From positions 1,202,001 through 1,266,000 of the forward strand of contig NZ_CP147404.1 in the NCBI RefSeq assembly GCF_037201805.1: a stretch of 64,000 nt of DNA, read 5' to 3'. The notes below the pieces were generated by a model that ran no database searches, had not been told where the DNA came from, and saw nothing but the letters and a program-made list of their open reading frames with translations. This document shows positions 52,088 to 64,000 of the stretch, piece by piece. This DNA is from Bacillus sp. FJAT-52991 (GTDB lineage: Bacteria > Bacillota > Bacilli > Bacillales > Domibacillaceae). The position numbers were made by a program, and so were the translations under genes. Each line of letters starts with the position of its first letter. Positions within the stretch are counted from its first letter, which is position 1.

Positions 52088-55000
52088 ACGTACAGATATT
52101 AAAAGCATTTTAGTAATCGGGTCTGGCCCAATTGTCATTGGTCAGGCAGCAGAATTTGATTATGCCGGCACACAAGCGTGTCTTGCCCTTAAAGAGGAAG
52201 GGTACCGAGTAATTTTGGTCAACTCCAATCCAGCTACCATCATGACGGATACGGAAATTGCGGATGCTGTCTATATTGAACCAATCACACTTGAATTTGT
52301 TAGCCGCATTATTCAAAAAGAACGTCCAGATGCTCTTTTACCGACATTAGGAGGGCAAACAGGCTTAAACATGGCCGTTGAACTAGCGAAAGCGGGCGTG
52401 CTGGAAGAGTATGGAGTGCAAATTTTAGGAACGAAATTGTCAGCGATCGAGCAAGCGGAGGATCGTGATTTATTCCGCCAACTGATGAACGATCTGAATG
52501 AACCTGTTCCTGAAAGTGAAATTATTCATACACTCGAAGAAGCGTATGCTTTTGTTGAGCAAATTGGCTATCCGGTGATTGTCCGTCCAGCTTACACGCT
52601 TGGAGGAACAGGCGGAGGGATTTGTACGAATGAAGAAGAATTAATTGAAATCGTAACAAGCGGATTGAAATACAGCCCGGTGACGCAATGCTTACTCGAA
52701 AAAAGTATTGCCGGCTTTAAAGAAATCGAATATGAAGTAATGCGTGACTCTAATGACAATGCGATCGTCGTTTGTAATATGGAAAACATCGATCCGGTTG
52801 GTATCCACACGGGAGACTCGATCGTTGTCGCACCTAGCCAAACGCTAAGTGATCGCGAATATCAAATGCTTAGAAATTGCTCTTTAAAAATTATTCGTGC
52901 CCTTGGTATTGAAGGTGGATGTAATGTTCAGTTAGCCCTCGATCCGCATAGCTTCCAATATTACATTATCGAAGTTAACCCGCGTGTGAGTCGTTCATCT
53001 GCTCTAGCATCCAAAGCAACAGGCTATCCGATTGCTAAGCTTGCTGCTAAGATTGCAGTAGGTTTAACATTAGACGAGATGAAAAATCCGGTGACGGGAA
53101 AAACTTACGCTTGCTTTGAGCCAGCACTTGACTATATCGTATCTAAAATTCCAAGATGGCCATTTGATAAATTTGAATCGGCTAACCGTACACTTGGTAC
53201 GCAAATGAAAGCGACGGGAGAAGTCATGGCAATTGGCCGTACGCTTGAAGAATCTTTATTAAAAGCTGTTCGTTCTCTTGAAAGCGGCGTGTATCATCTT
53301 GAACTTGACGAAATTAAAGAGATGGATGATGCGATGATCGAAAAACGTATTAGAAAAGCTGGAGATGAGCGTCTCTTCTATATTGGTGAAGCTTTACGCC
53401 GCGGCGTGACGATCGAAACGATCCATGATTGGAGCCAAATTGATCTCTTCTTCTTACAGAAGTTCGCGAATATTGTGGAATTTGAAAAAGATGTGCAAGC
53501 ACAGCCGTTTAACGCAGAAGTAGCAAAGACAGCAAAAGAAATGGGCTTTGCTGACTGCACGATTGCTAAATCATGGGGCATCAGTGAGAAGGAAGTTTAT
53601 GACTGGCGCAAAGAAAATGGCATCATCCCAGTTTTCAAAATGGTAGACACTTGTGCGGCAGAATTTGAATCTGCTACACCATATTATTACGGTACGTATG
53701 AAGAAGAAAATGAATCGATTGTCACTGATCGTAAAAGTGTCATCGTCCTAGGCTCTGGCCCGATTCGTATCGGTCAAGGGGTAGAATTTGACTATGCAAC
53801 TGTACACTCTGTCTGGGCGATTAAAGAAGCAGGATATGAAGCGATCATCGTCAATAATAACCCGGAGACGGTTTCAACAGATTTCAGTATTTCTGATAAA
53901 TTATACTTTGAGCCGTTAACAGTTGAAGATGTTATGCACATCATTGATTTGGAACAACCAGAAGGTGTCGTTGTCCAATTCGGTGGTCAAACGGCGATTA
54001 ACCTTGCGGAAAAACTAGTGGAGCACGGCGTGAAAATTTTAGGTACAAGCCTTGAGGATTTAGACCGTGCGGAAAACCGTGATAAGTTTGAGCAAACTTT
54101 GCAAACACTTGGTGTTCCACAACCGCTTGGAAAAACAGCCTTCTCTGTAGAAACAGCTGTCAAAATTGCTGATAAGATTGGCTATCCAGTGCTTGTTCGT
54201 CCATCTTATGTACTAGGCGGACGCGCGATGGAAATCGTGTATAAAGAAGCGGAACTGTTGCAATATATGGAAAATGCTGTGAAAATAAATCCGGACCATC
54301 CAGTACTGATTGACCGCTACTTAACAGGTAAAGAAATCGAAGTAGATGCAATTTCTGATGGAACAGATGTAGTCATTCCAGGAATCATGGAGCATATTGA
54401 ACGCGCAGGAGTTCACTCAGGGGATTCAATCGCAGTCTATCCTCCACAGCAATTGACGCAAGATCAAAAAGACAAGATCATCGACTATACAATTAAGCTA
54501 GCTAAAGGATTAAACATTGTTGGATTGTTAAATATCCAATATGTTGTGTCAAAAGGTGATGTGTTTGTCCTTGAGGTAAATCCGCGCTCAAGCCGTACAG
54601 TGCCATTCTTGAGTAAAATTACGAATGTGCCAATGGCGAATCTAGCAACGAAAGCGATCCTTGGGCATTCATTGAAAGAAATGGGTTACTCCACTGGATT
54701 AGTGAAGGAAGAAAAAGGGGTATTCGTGAAAGTTCCTGTCTTCTCGTTTGCGAAGCTACGTCGTGTAGATACAACGCTCGGCCCTGAAATGAAATCAACT
54801 GGTGAAGTTATGGGGAAAGATGCCACTTTAGCAAAAGCTCTTTATAAAGGGTTAGTTGCTTCAGGCATCAAAATCCCAACAAAAGGAGCTGTCTTAATGA
54901 CAGTGGCTGATAAGGATAAAGAAGAAGCTTTGGCATTAGCAAAGCGATTCCATAACATTGGCTATCGACTGTTAGCTACACAAGGAACAGCACAATCGTT

Positions 55001-55294
55001 AAGTGAGGCAAATATTCCTGTTGAAACAGTAGCGAAAATTGGAGCGAAAGGACCAGATATGCTAGACATTATTCGCTCTGGTCAAGCTCAGTTTGTGATT
55101 AATACATTAACAAAAGGAAAGCAGCCAGCTCGTGACGGATTCCGAATTCGCCGTGAAACAGTAGAGAATGGCATTCCTTGCTTAACTTCATTAGATACAG
55201 CAGAAGCGATCTTGCTTGTACTTGAATCCATGATTTTCTCTGCAGAGGCGATGCCTAAATCAGAATTTTCTTCTGAAACTGAGGCGGTGCTTTC

Positions 55295-55298
<4 letters not shown>
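52080..55298 (+). CDS. pyrAB: Carbamoyl-phosphate synthase large subunit
   Basis: A 1072-residue synthetase with two homologous ATP-grasp halves ([17 protein letters not shown] at 13-29; [16 protein letters not shown] near 558) that phosphorylate bicarbonate and then carbamate, plus the C-terminal MGS-like allosteric domain (about 930-1060) bound by UMP or PRPP. Length is normal and no domain is missing. It overlaps pyrAA by eight bases and pyrK by four. Confidence 0.98.
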
Positions 55299-57688
<2,390 letters not shown>

Positions 57689-57689
57689 C

Positions 57690-58313
57690 ATGTTGAATAA
57701 ACAAATTGCAGAAAAATTATTAGAAATTAAGGCGGTATTTTTACAACCAAATGAACCTTTTACATGGTCTTCAGGTATTAAATCTCCCATTTACTGTGAT
57801 AATCGTTTAACGCTATCTTATCCAGAAGTAAGAAAGACGATTGCGAGTGGTCTTGTTTCATTAATTAAAGAACATTATCCAGAGGCAGAATTAATTGCAG
57901 GCACGGCTACTGCAGGTATTCCTCATGCCGCTTGGGTGAGCGATTTAATGGATCTTCCGATGTGTTATGTACGCTCAAAAGCGAAAGGACATGGAAAAGG
58001 GAACCAAATTGAGGGGAAAGCAGAACCAGGAACGAAAGTAGTCGTTGTCGAAGATTTGATTTCCACTGGCGGAAGTGCTGTAACAGCTGTCGAAGCTTTA
58101 CGTGAAGCGGGCTGTGATGTACTCGGAATCGTATCAATTTTTACATACGAATTAGAGGCTGGAAAAGAAAAATTAGCAGCAGCTAATGTCTCTTCCCACA
58201 GTTTAAGTGAGTACTCCACTTTAATCGGAGTAGCGGCAGAGAAGCAATACGTACAAGAAAGCGATCTTGAAACATTACGTAAGTGGCAGGAAAACCCTAG
58301 CAGCTGGAACTAA
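57690..58313 (+). CDS. pyrE: Orotate phosphoribosyltransferase
   Basis: A 207-residue PRTase joining orotate and PRPP to OMP. The PRPP loop [17 protein letters not shown] (about 112-128) and the flexible loop [13 protein letters not shown] (about 96-108) are present. ATG follows GGGAGGAATG. It is the last pyr gene and is followed by a strong terminator. Confidence 0.97.
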   Translation: MLNKQIAEKLLEIKAVFLQPNEPFTWSSGIKSPIYCDNRLTLSYPEVRKTIASGLVSLIKEHYPEAELIAGTATAGIPHAAWVSDLMDLPMCYVRSKAKGHGKGNQIEGKAEPGTKVVVVEDLISTGGSAVTAVEALREAGCDVLGIVSIFTYELEAGKEKLAAANVSSHSLSEYSTLIGVAAEKQYVQESDLETLRKWQENPSSWN

Positions 58314-58320
58314 TATAGCC

Positions 58321-58362
58321 GATAAAAAAAGCGTTCTTCCATTAGGAAGACGCTTTTTTTAT
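58321..58362. terminator. Bidirectional terminator between pyrE and rqcH
   Basis: A long, nearly perfect inverted repeat (GATAAAAAAAGCG...CGCTTTTTTTATC, with CTTCC / GGAAG inside and an ATTA loop). The A-run and T-run would stop transcription from both sides. Confidence 0.93.
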
Positions 58363-58382
58363 CGGTTCTTACAAGAATCGAC

Positions 58383-60095
58383 TCATTTTGTTTCTTTCAT
58401 CTTTAACACGAGGTCTTCATTTGGTGTGACATAGACGGTTTGTTGATTATCATAAATGACAAAACCTGGTTTGGCGCCATTTGGTTTTTTGACATGTCTC
58501 ACCTTTGTGAAGTCCACTGGAACGGAGCTAGAATCCTTTGCTTTACTAAAAAAGGCCGCGAGATTAGCCGCTTCTAAAATAGTTTGATCAGATGGCTCTT
58601 CACTGCGTATGACGACATGGGAACCGGGAATATCTTTCGTATGCAGCCAAATTTCATCTCGGCGAGCGAATTTATTTGTTAAATAATCGTTTTGTTTATT
58701 ATTTTTTCCGACATACAGAAGGGTGCCGTCACTTGCTGTAAATGCTTCAATATCAGGCTTTTTATTGGCTGTCTTTTTCTTTTTTGTCGCTTTTAATTTG
58801 ATATATCCTTCTTCGGCTAACTCTTCTCGCATTTCTTCAATGTCTTTTGGCGAAGCGGATTCGATTTGCTGGAGCAGGCTATCAAAGTAACGGATTTCCT
58901 CATGTGTTTTTTCAATTTGCTCCTGTACAACTAATAGAGCATTTTTCGCTTTTTGATATTTAGAGAAATATTTTTGGGCATTTTCAGAAGGTGTTTTTCT
59001 TGGGTCGAGTGGAATGATGATTGTTCCACCTTCTTCATCGTAGTAATTGATCACCTCAACTTCTGTCATTCCCTTTTTTACCGCATATAAATGAGCCGTC
59101 AATAACTCTCCGATCAGTTGAAAATGATCAGCGTTTTCTGCCTCTTCAAGCGTATGTTTCAGCTTGCCTAATTTTGTTTCGTTTTTTTCTTTTTCATTTT
59201 TAATGAATCGTTCAAGGTCCGTTGCTTGCTGTTTCACTCGATCACGTGCCGCTTTTCCTACATAATAGCGGTCAAGCAACTCGCTCAAGGTGGCGAATCG
59301 TTTTCTTTCTCCCTCTAGATGAGGCAAGTCTTTCATATAAAAAAATGATTTTTGTTCTTGTTCGATGAATATGGGTGCATATCGATGTTGTTTGATTGCC
59401 GACATTTCGTTAACAAACGCACCTGGGAGTGTTTCTCGATTGGCCATTCCGCATGTCAATACAATGTCTTTCGCTATAATAGGGGACAGGCCAGCGAAGT
59501 TAGACACAAGCTGACGATCAAGGCGCCCGCTATTAAAGTCTATTTTTCGTAACACTTCTTCTGCATCCGCTTCTAATGGATTGGCTTTATTTTGAGCAGG
59601 AGGGGCGATGTACTCATAGCCAGGCAAAATTGAACGATAGCTATTTACAGCTGCTGATATATGTTTAATGCTGTCGATAATGGTTCCTTTTTGCTTGTCT
59701 ACCAGTACAATATTGCTGTGTCGTCCCATAATTTCTACAAACAGCTGTTTATATGAGAGATCCCCAATCTCATTTTTGCCTTTGAACTCAAAAATAAGTA
59801 ATCGATCCAACCCTACTTGTTGAATATCTCCTAATACCGCTCCTTCTAAATGCTTTCTCATCATCATACAAAAAAGTGGGGGCTCTTGCGGGTTTTCATA
59901 GGCTTCATTTGTGAGCTGTACGCGTGCATAGCTAGGGTGGGCAGACAATAATAGTTTATGGTTTCTGCCTTTTGCACGAATCACTAATACAGTTTCATTT
60001 TTATATGGTTGATGAATTTTATTGACACGGCCGCCTTGCAGCTGTTCCAATAATTCTTTTGTAATTGCTCTTGTAAATAAACCATCAAATGACAT
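58383..60095 (-). CDS. rqcH: Ribosome quality-control protein RqcH (YloA)
   Basis: A 570-residue NEMF/Rqc2-family protein. NFACT-N domain (1-175, MSFDGLFTRAITKELL start, with RGRNHKLLLS-type FPG-like features), helix-hairpin-helix, long coiled coil (about 290-430) and NFACT-R (about 455-540) with DEIWLHTKDIPGSHVVIRS. RqcH binds stalled 50S subunits and adds C-terminal alanine tails to nascent chains. Formerly annotated fibronectin-binding. It is convergent with pyrE. Confidence 0.93.
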   Translation of the reverse strand: MSFDGLFTRAITKELLEQLQGGRVNKIHQPYKNETVLVIRAKGRNHKLLLSAHPSYARVQLTNEAYENPQEPPLFCMMMRKHLEGAVLGDIQQVGLDRLLIFEFKGKNEIGDLSYKQLFVEIMGRHSNIVLVDKQKGTIIDSIKHISAAVNSYRSILPGYEYIAPPAQNKANPLEADAEEVLRKIDFNSGRLDRQLVSNFAGLSPIIAKDIVLTCGMANRETLPGAFVNEMSAIKQHRYAPIFIEQEQKSFFYMKDLPHLEGERKRFATLSELLDRYYVGKAARDRVKQQATDLERFIKNEKEKNETKLGKLKHTLEEAENADHFQLIGELLTAHLYAVKKGMTEVEVINYYDEEGGTIIIPLDPRKTPSENAQKYFSKYQKAKNALLVVQEQIEKTHEEIRYFDSLLQQIESASPKDIEEMREELAEEGYIKLKATKKKKTANKKPDIEAFTASDGTLLYVGKNNKQNDYLTNKFARRDEIWLHTKDIPGSHVVIRSEEPSDQTILEAANLAAFFSKAKDSSSVPVDFTKVRHVKKPNGAKPGFVIYDNQQTVYVTPNEDLVLKMKETK

Positions 60096-60226
60096 AGGCT
60101 GTCTTCCTTTTCTTCATATAAATTTCCTTCTTTAAAAAACTTACTCAAATCATATCATGTTTTTGCGTTTCACTGAATAATCTTGCTATGAGAAGGACAA
60201 GTTTGTTCGCTAAAGGGAGTGAGTAG

Positions 60227-62899
60227 ATGAATTTTCATCAGCTGAAACATGAGGAGGTTGAGAGCCAGCTTCAAACTAGCGTTCAGCGCGGATTAACAGA
60301 AGAAGAGGTCGTAAAAAGGAGGAAGCATTCTGGGTTTAATGAATTACAAGAGGCCAAGCTTCCTTCTGCTTGGCTTGTTTTCTTCCAGCAATTCAATGAT
60401 TTTATGGTGTTTGTGTTAGTGGCAGCGACTGTTATATCAGCGATAATGGGTGAATATATTGATTCGATCGCAATCTTGGCGATCATTTTTATTAATGGAG
60501 TATTAGGCTTTTTGCAGGAAAGAAAAGCAGAAAAGTCACTCCAAGCGTTAAAGGAATTATCCGCTCCTCAAGCACTTGTTTTGAGAAATAATGAGTGGAG
60601 AAAAATACCCTCAAAAGACATTGTTCCTGGTGATATTTTGAAATTTTCTGCTGGTGACCGGATTGGAGCCGATGTCAGACTGCTTGAAGCGGTGAATTTA
60701 GAAATTGAAGAATCCTCGATGACTGGAGAATCCGTCCCTGTTGAAAAGCATGCCTCACCAATGAAAGGGGAAGCTGTTGCCCTTGCTGATTTAAAAAATA
60801 TGGCGTTTATGGGGACGCTGATCACACGTGGAAATGGGATTGGCGTTGTAACGGCAGTTGGAATGAAAACAGCGATGGGGAATATTGCTACGATGTTGCA
60901 GCAAGCTGGAAAAACAGAAACCCCACTTCAGCGCCGACTAGAACAACTTGGGAAGTATTTAATTGTCGCAGCACTTCTCTTAACGATGCTTGTTGTCATC
61001 CTTGGAGTTTGGCAAGGTCATGAGTTATATACGATGTTATTGGCTGGTGTCTCTTTAGCGGTAGCGGCGATCCCAGAAGGATTGCCTGCGATCGTGACCG
61101 TTGCATTATCTCTAGGGGTTCAACGAATGATCAAACAAAAAGCGATTGTCCGAAAGTTATCTGCTGTTGAGACATTAGGATGTACGACGATTATTTGTTC
61201 AGATAAGACAGGGACGATGACGCAAAACCAAATGACGGTGACAGATGTTTGGAGCGGCGGAAAGCATTGGCTTGTCAGCGGAAAAGGCTATGAACCTCAA
61301 GGCAAATTTTTTGAAGACCAGCGGGAAGTTCAACCGTCTTCTGAAAAAAGTTTATATCAATTACTGACATTCGGGCTTTTGTGTAATCATGCAGAAATAA
61401 AGGAAAAGGAGAAAGAGTATGTCGTTCAAGGCGACCCGACAGAAGGAGCGTTAGTGACCGCTGCCTTAAAAGCAGGATTACATCGGGAGAATCTCTTTGC
61501 TCAGTTTGTTATTGAAGAGGAGATTCCGTTTGATTCCACGAGAAAAATGATGACCGTGGTTGTAAAGGATACAAAAGGGCAACGGTTTGCGGTGACGAAG
61601 GGAGCACCGGATGTATTAATGCGCCACAGTCATTATATTTTGTGGGATGAACAAAAACAGTTATTTACAAAAGATTATCGCGATCAGACAGAAGCAATGA
61701 TGGCGTCATTAGCTTCTCGAGCACTTCGCATGATTGCTATTGCCTATAAACCACTTTCTTCACTAAACAACAAAGGAAAAACGGTAGAAGACGGTCTGAC
61801 GCTTATCGGGTTGCAAGGAATGATCGATCCTCCACGTAAAGAAGTGAAGCAAGCTATCGCTGAATGCAAGCAAGCTGGAATCAAAACGGTGATGATTACT
61901 GGAGATCACGCTCAAACAGCGGCCGCGATTGCCTATGATTTAGGAATTGCAAAGGATGCATCAAAAATATTAGATGGACAGGCGTTAAGTCAAATGACCG
62001 ATGTCGAACTGGCGAATGCCGCAGAAAAGACGACCGTATATGCAAGGGTCTCTCCAGAAGATAAGCTAAAAATAGTAAAAGCACTTCAGAAAAACGGACA
62101 TCTTGTGGCGATGACGGGCGATGGGGTCAATGATGCACCAGCTATTAAAGCGGCTGATATCGGCATATCAATGGGGATTACCGGAACAGATGTGGCAAAA
62201 GAAGCGTCTTCCTTAGTATTAGCGGATGATCATTTTGCGACGATTAAAGCAGCCGTTGAAGAAGGAAGAAGCATATATGAAAACATTCGAAAATTTATTC
62301 GTTATTTACTAGCTTCAAATGTAGGGGAAATATTAGTGATGTTATTTGCGATGATCTTAGCCCTTCCGCTGCCTTTAGTACCGATTCAAATACTATGGGT
62401 CAATTTAGTAACAGATGGTTTACCAGCGTTAGCGCTAGGACTTGACCGCCCAGAAGAAAATGTGATGAAGCGGCCGCCGAGGCATCCGAAAGAGGGAGTA
62501 TTTGCAAGAGGGCTGGGATGGAAGATTATTTCCCGAGGTTTTTTAATAGGTGCCGTGACATTAATTGCTTTTATGATCACGTTAAAAGAACATCCAGATC
62601 ATCTGGCTTATGCCCAAACTGTTGCTTTTGCCACGCTAGTGACCGCACAGCTTATACACGTATTTGACTGTAGGAGTGAGTATTCCATTCTAGCTAGAAA
62701 TCCGTTTGGAAATGTACATTTAATTGCTGCTGTCCTTTCATCTTTTTTATTGATGGTCGCTGTTATTTACGTGCCAAGCTTACAGCCTATTTTTCACACG
62801 GTGCCGTTAGAAATGAGAGCATGGTTACTTGTAGTAGGAATGTCAGCCATCCCGACATTTTTATTAGCAGGTTCATTTTTTGCAAGAAAAAGCCGATAA
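60227..62899 (+). CDS. yloB: P-type Ca2+-transporting ATPase YloB
   Basis: An 890-residue SERCA/PMCA-like type II P-ATPase with ten membrane segments. TGES actuator loop (near 165), PEGLP in M4 (about 284), DKTGT with the phosphorylated Asp326, nucleotide domain, and GDGVNDAPA (about 630). B. subtilis YloB moves calcium and is produced in sporulation. GGGAGTGAG precedes ATG. Divergent from rqcH, as yloA-yloB in B. subtilis. Confidence 0.93.
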   Translation: MNFHQLKHEEVESQLQTSVQRGLTEEEVVKRRKHSGFNELQEAKLPSAWLVFFQQFNDFMVFVLVAATVISAIMGEYIDSIAILAIIFINGVLGFLQERKAEKSLQALKELSAPQALVLRNNEWRKIPSKDIVPGDILKFSAGDRIGADVRLLEAVNLEIEESSMTGESVPVEKHASPMKGEAVALADLKNMAFMGTLITRGNGIGVVTAVGMKTAMGNIATMLQQAGKTETPLQRRLEQLGKYLIVAALLLTMLVVILGVWQGHELYTMLLAGVSLAVAAIPEGLPAIVTVALSLGVQRMIKQKAIVRKLSAVETLGCTTIICSDKTGTMTQNQMTVTDVWSGGKHWLVSGKGYEPQGKFFEDQREVQPSSEKSLYQLLTFGLLCNHAEIKEKEKEYVVQGDPTEGALVTAALKAGLHRENLFAQFVIEEEIPFDSTRKMMTVVVKDTKGQRFAVTKGAPDVLMRHSHYILWDEQKQLFTKDYRDQTEAMMASLASRALRMIAIAYKPLSSLNNKGKTVEDGLTLIGLQGMIDPPRKEVKQAIAECKQAGIKTVMITGDHAQTAAAIAYDLGIAKDASKILDGQALSQMTDVELANAAEKTTVYARVSPEDKLKIVKALQKNGHLVAMTGDGVNDAPAIKAADIGISMGITGTDVAKEASSLVLADDHFATIKAAVEEGRSIYENIRKFIRYLLASNVGEILVMLFAMILALPLPLVPIQILWVNLVTDGLPALALGLDRPEENVMKRPPRHPKEGVFARGLGWKIISRGFLIGAVTLIAFMITLKEHPDHLAYAQTVAFATLVTAQLIHVFDCRSEYSILARNPFGNVHLIAAVLSSFLLMVAVIYVPSLQPIFHTVPLEMRAWLLVVGMSAIPTFLLAGSFFARKSR

Positions 62900-62973
62900 A
62901 ATATGGTACAATGAAAAAGGTAGTAGAGTAGTCTCTATTGCCTTTTATTTTTTTGATGGGAAGTGAGTAGTTG

Positions 62974-63849
62974 ATGGTTAAAAGCATGACAGGTTTTGGC
63001 AGAAGTAAACTTAAATCAGCTGATCATGTGATAACGGTAGAAATGAAGTCGGTTAACCACCGCTTCAGTGAAGTTCAAATACGAATGCCCAGACAATTAA
63101 TGAAAATTGAAGATAAAATAAAGAAAGAATTGGCACAATACATACATAGAGGTCGAGTTGAACTATTTATTACCATTGATGGAGAGGGATTTATTCATCG
63201 GAAACTTCATGTAGATTGGAAGTTAATAGAAGAGTATATTCAACTGATGGAGGAAGTCTCGGCTAAGTATCAACTCGCAGGCCAGCCAGAATTAAAAGAT
63301 TTGCTACAGCGTCCGGATTTCATTACAATCGAGGAGAATGAAGAAGAGAACATTGTGATGGAGCGGCTTGTTCTGGAAGCGGTTAAGCAGGCTGTTGAAC
63401 ATCTTCATGAAATGAGGCAAGTTGAAGGGTGCGAATTAAAGAAGGATTTAATCCGTCTATTAGCAAGCCTTGAACAAAGGCTCGACGAAGTGAAACAATT
63501 CGCACCATTGGTGGTACAGTCGTATCGTCAACGACTTGAACGAAGGTTAACAGAACTGACAACAACTCCATTTGATAAAGATCGAATATTAACAGAGACA
63601 GCGATTTTTGCCGAGAAATCAGATATTCATGAGGAGTGTATTCGGCTCCACAGTCATATTCAGCAATTTCATCAGACGCTTGAATTGACAGAGCCCATCG
63701 GTCGTAAACTCGACTTTATGATTCAGGAGATGAATCGAGAAGTGAATACAATGGGTTCAAAAGCCAATGATTCAACGATTAGTTCCGCTGTTGTTGAACT
63801 CAAAACAACTCTTGAAAAAATGAGGGAACAAGTTCAAAATATCGAATAA
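62974..63849 (+). CDS. yloC: YicC-family endoribonuclease YloC
   Basis: A 291-residue YicC-family protein. The conserved N-terminus [11 protein letters not shown] and the C-terminal block [20 protein letters not shown] are complete; they contain the residues that bind metal and RNA in the YicC endoribonuclease fold. The role in Bacillus is little known. TTG and ATG sit next to each other; ATG 62974 is chosen with AAGTGAG upstream. remA follows 40 bases later. Confidence 0.88.
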   Translation: MVKSMTGFGRSKLKSADHVITVEMKSVNHRFSEVQIRMPRQLMKIEDKIKKELAQYIHRGRVELFITIDGEGFIHRKLHVDWKLIEEYIQLMEEVSAKYQLAGQPELKDLLQRPDFITIEENEEENIVMERLVLEAVKQAVEHLHEMRQVEGCELKKDLIRLLASLEQRLDEVKQFAPLVVQSYRQRLERRLTELTTTPFDKDRILTETAIFAEKSDIHEECIRLHSHIQQFHQTLELTEPIGRKLDFMIQEMNREVNTMGSKANDSTISSAVVELKTTLEKMREQVQNIE

Positions 63850-63889
63850 CGTCAGAGCAAGCTGTGAAGCTATAGTTTGGGGGAAGTTT

Positions 63890-64000
63890 ATGTCCATTCG
63901 ATTGATCAATATTGGTTTTGGAAACATTGTTTCTGCCAATCGAATTATTTCCATTGTCAGTCCAGAATCTGCACCGATTAAACGGCTAGTGCAAGAGGCA
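63890..64000 (+). CDS. remA: Matrix regulatory protein RemA (5' part, cut by the window end)
   Basis: The first 37 codons of RemA (ylzA), ending at the window border. [20 protein letters not shown] and [10 protein letters not shown] match the RemA start almost residue for residue. RemA is a ring-forming DNA-binding activator of biofilm matrix and osmoprotection genes in B. subtilis. The ATG follows TTGGGGGAAG. The rest lies outside the window. Confidence 0.93.
   Translation, partial: MSIRLINIGFGNIVSANRIISIVSPESAPIKRLVQEA

Overview
The window is a stretch of chromosome from an endospore-forming, low-GC member of the Bacillaceae. Gene content and order follow Bacillus subtilis from the end of the cta genes, through ylb, the division and cell-wall (dcw) cluster, spoIIG and ylm, to the pyr operon and yloA-yloB-yloC-remA. 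SpoVD, SpoVE, SpoIIGA, SigE, SigG and YlbJ show that it sporulates. Species cannot be told from the sequence alone. All names rest on protein motifs and synteny recalled from B. subtilis; no database search was run.

Layout. 1-4.4 kb: ctaM-like gene, ylbA (reverse) and the ylbC-D-E / lipoprotein / ylbF-ylbG run. 4.5-8 kb: a reverse conserved gene, a large membrane-anchored stalk-domain protein, then rsmD-coaD behind a structured leader. 8-12.5 kb: ylbJ (reverse), ylbK-ylbL, and tmcAL (reverse). 12.5-18 kb: ylbN-rpmF, a crotonase-fold gene, ylbP (reverse), panE and bshC. 18-35.5 kb: the dcw cluster (rsmH, ftsL, pbpB, spoVD, murE, mraY, murD, spoVE, murG, divIB, ftsA, ftsZ). 35.8-38.9 kb: spoIIGA-sigE-sigG. 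39-43 kb: ylmC-D-E-sepF-ylmG-ylmH-divIVA. 43-47.8 kb: ileS with a T-box leader, lspA and an rluD-type gene. 47.8-58.4 kb: pyrR-B-C-AA-AB-K-D-F-E under PyrR attenuation. 58.4-64 kb: rqcH (reverse), a Ca2+-type P-ATPase, yloC, and the first 37 codons of remA.

How the genes work together. The core makes lipid II (murE, mraY, murD, murG), builds septal wall (pbpB, spoVD, spoVE, divIB, ftsL) and positions the septum (ftsA, ftsZ, sepF, divIVA). It then commits the cell to sporulation through spoIIGA-sigE-sigG. The pyr operon encodes UMP synthesis from bicarbonate, glutamine and aspartate. Several regulatory sites are readable: an ideal SigA promoter before ylbN, a SigH-type site before ftsA, a spoIIG-type promoter with over-long spacing, a SigF/SigG-type site before sigG, an Ile T-box, and PyrR binding loops.

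The unusual parts lie between the genes. mraZ is gone, but an apparent MraZ C-terminal tail and MraZ-box-like repeats remain before rsmH. pyrP is gone, but two PyrR binding loops still sit in tandem between pyrR and pyrB. An IS110-type element with a structured 5' region (possible bridge RNA) separates pbpB from spoVD, followed by a perfect 46-bp palindrome. A gene-less IS200/IS605-like end lies between the ileS T-box terminator and ileS. A four-unit hairpin-repeat array fills the sigE-sigG gap, and a fifth copy lies before ylbN. I found no CRISPR array, no tRNA or rRNA gene, no prophage, and no defence or biosynthetic island that would count as a wholly new system.
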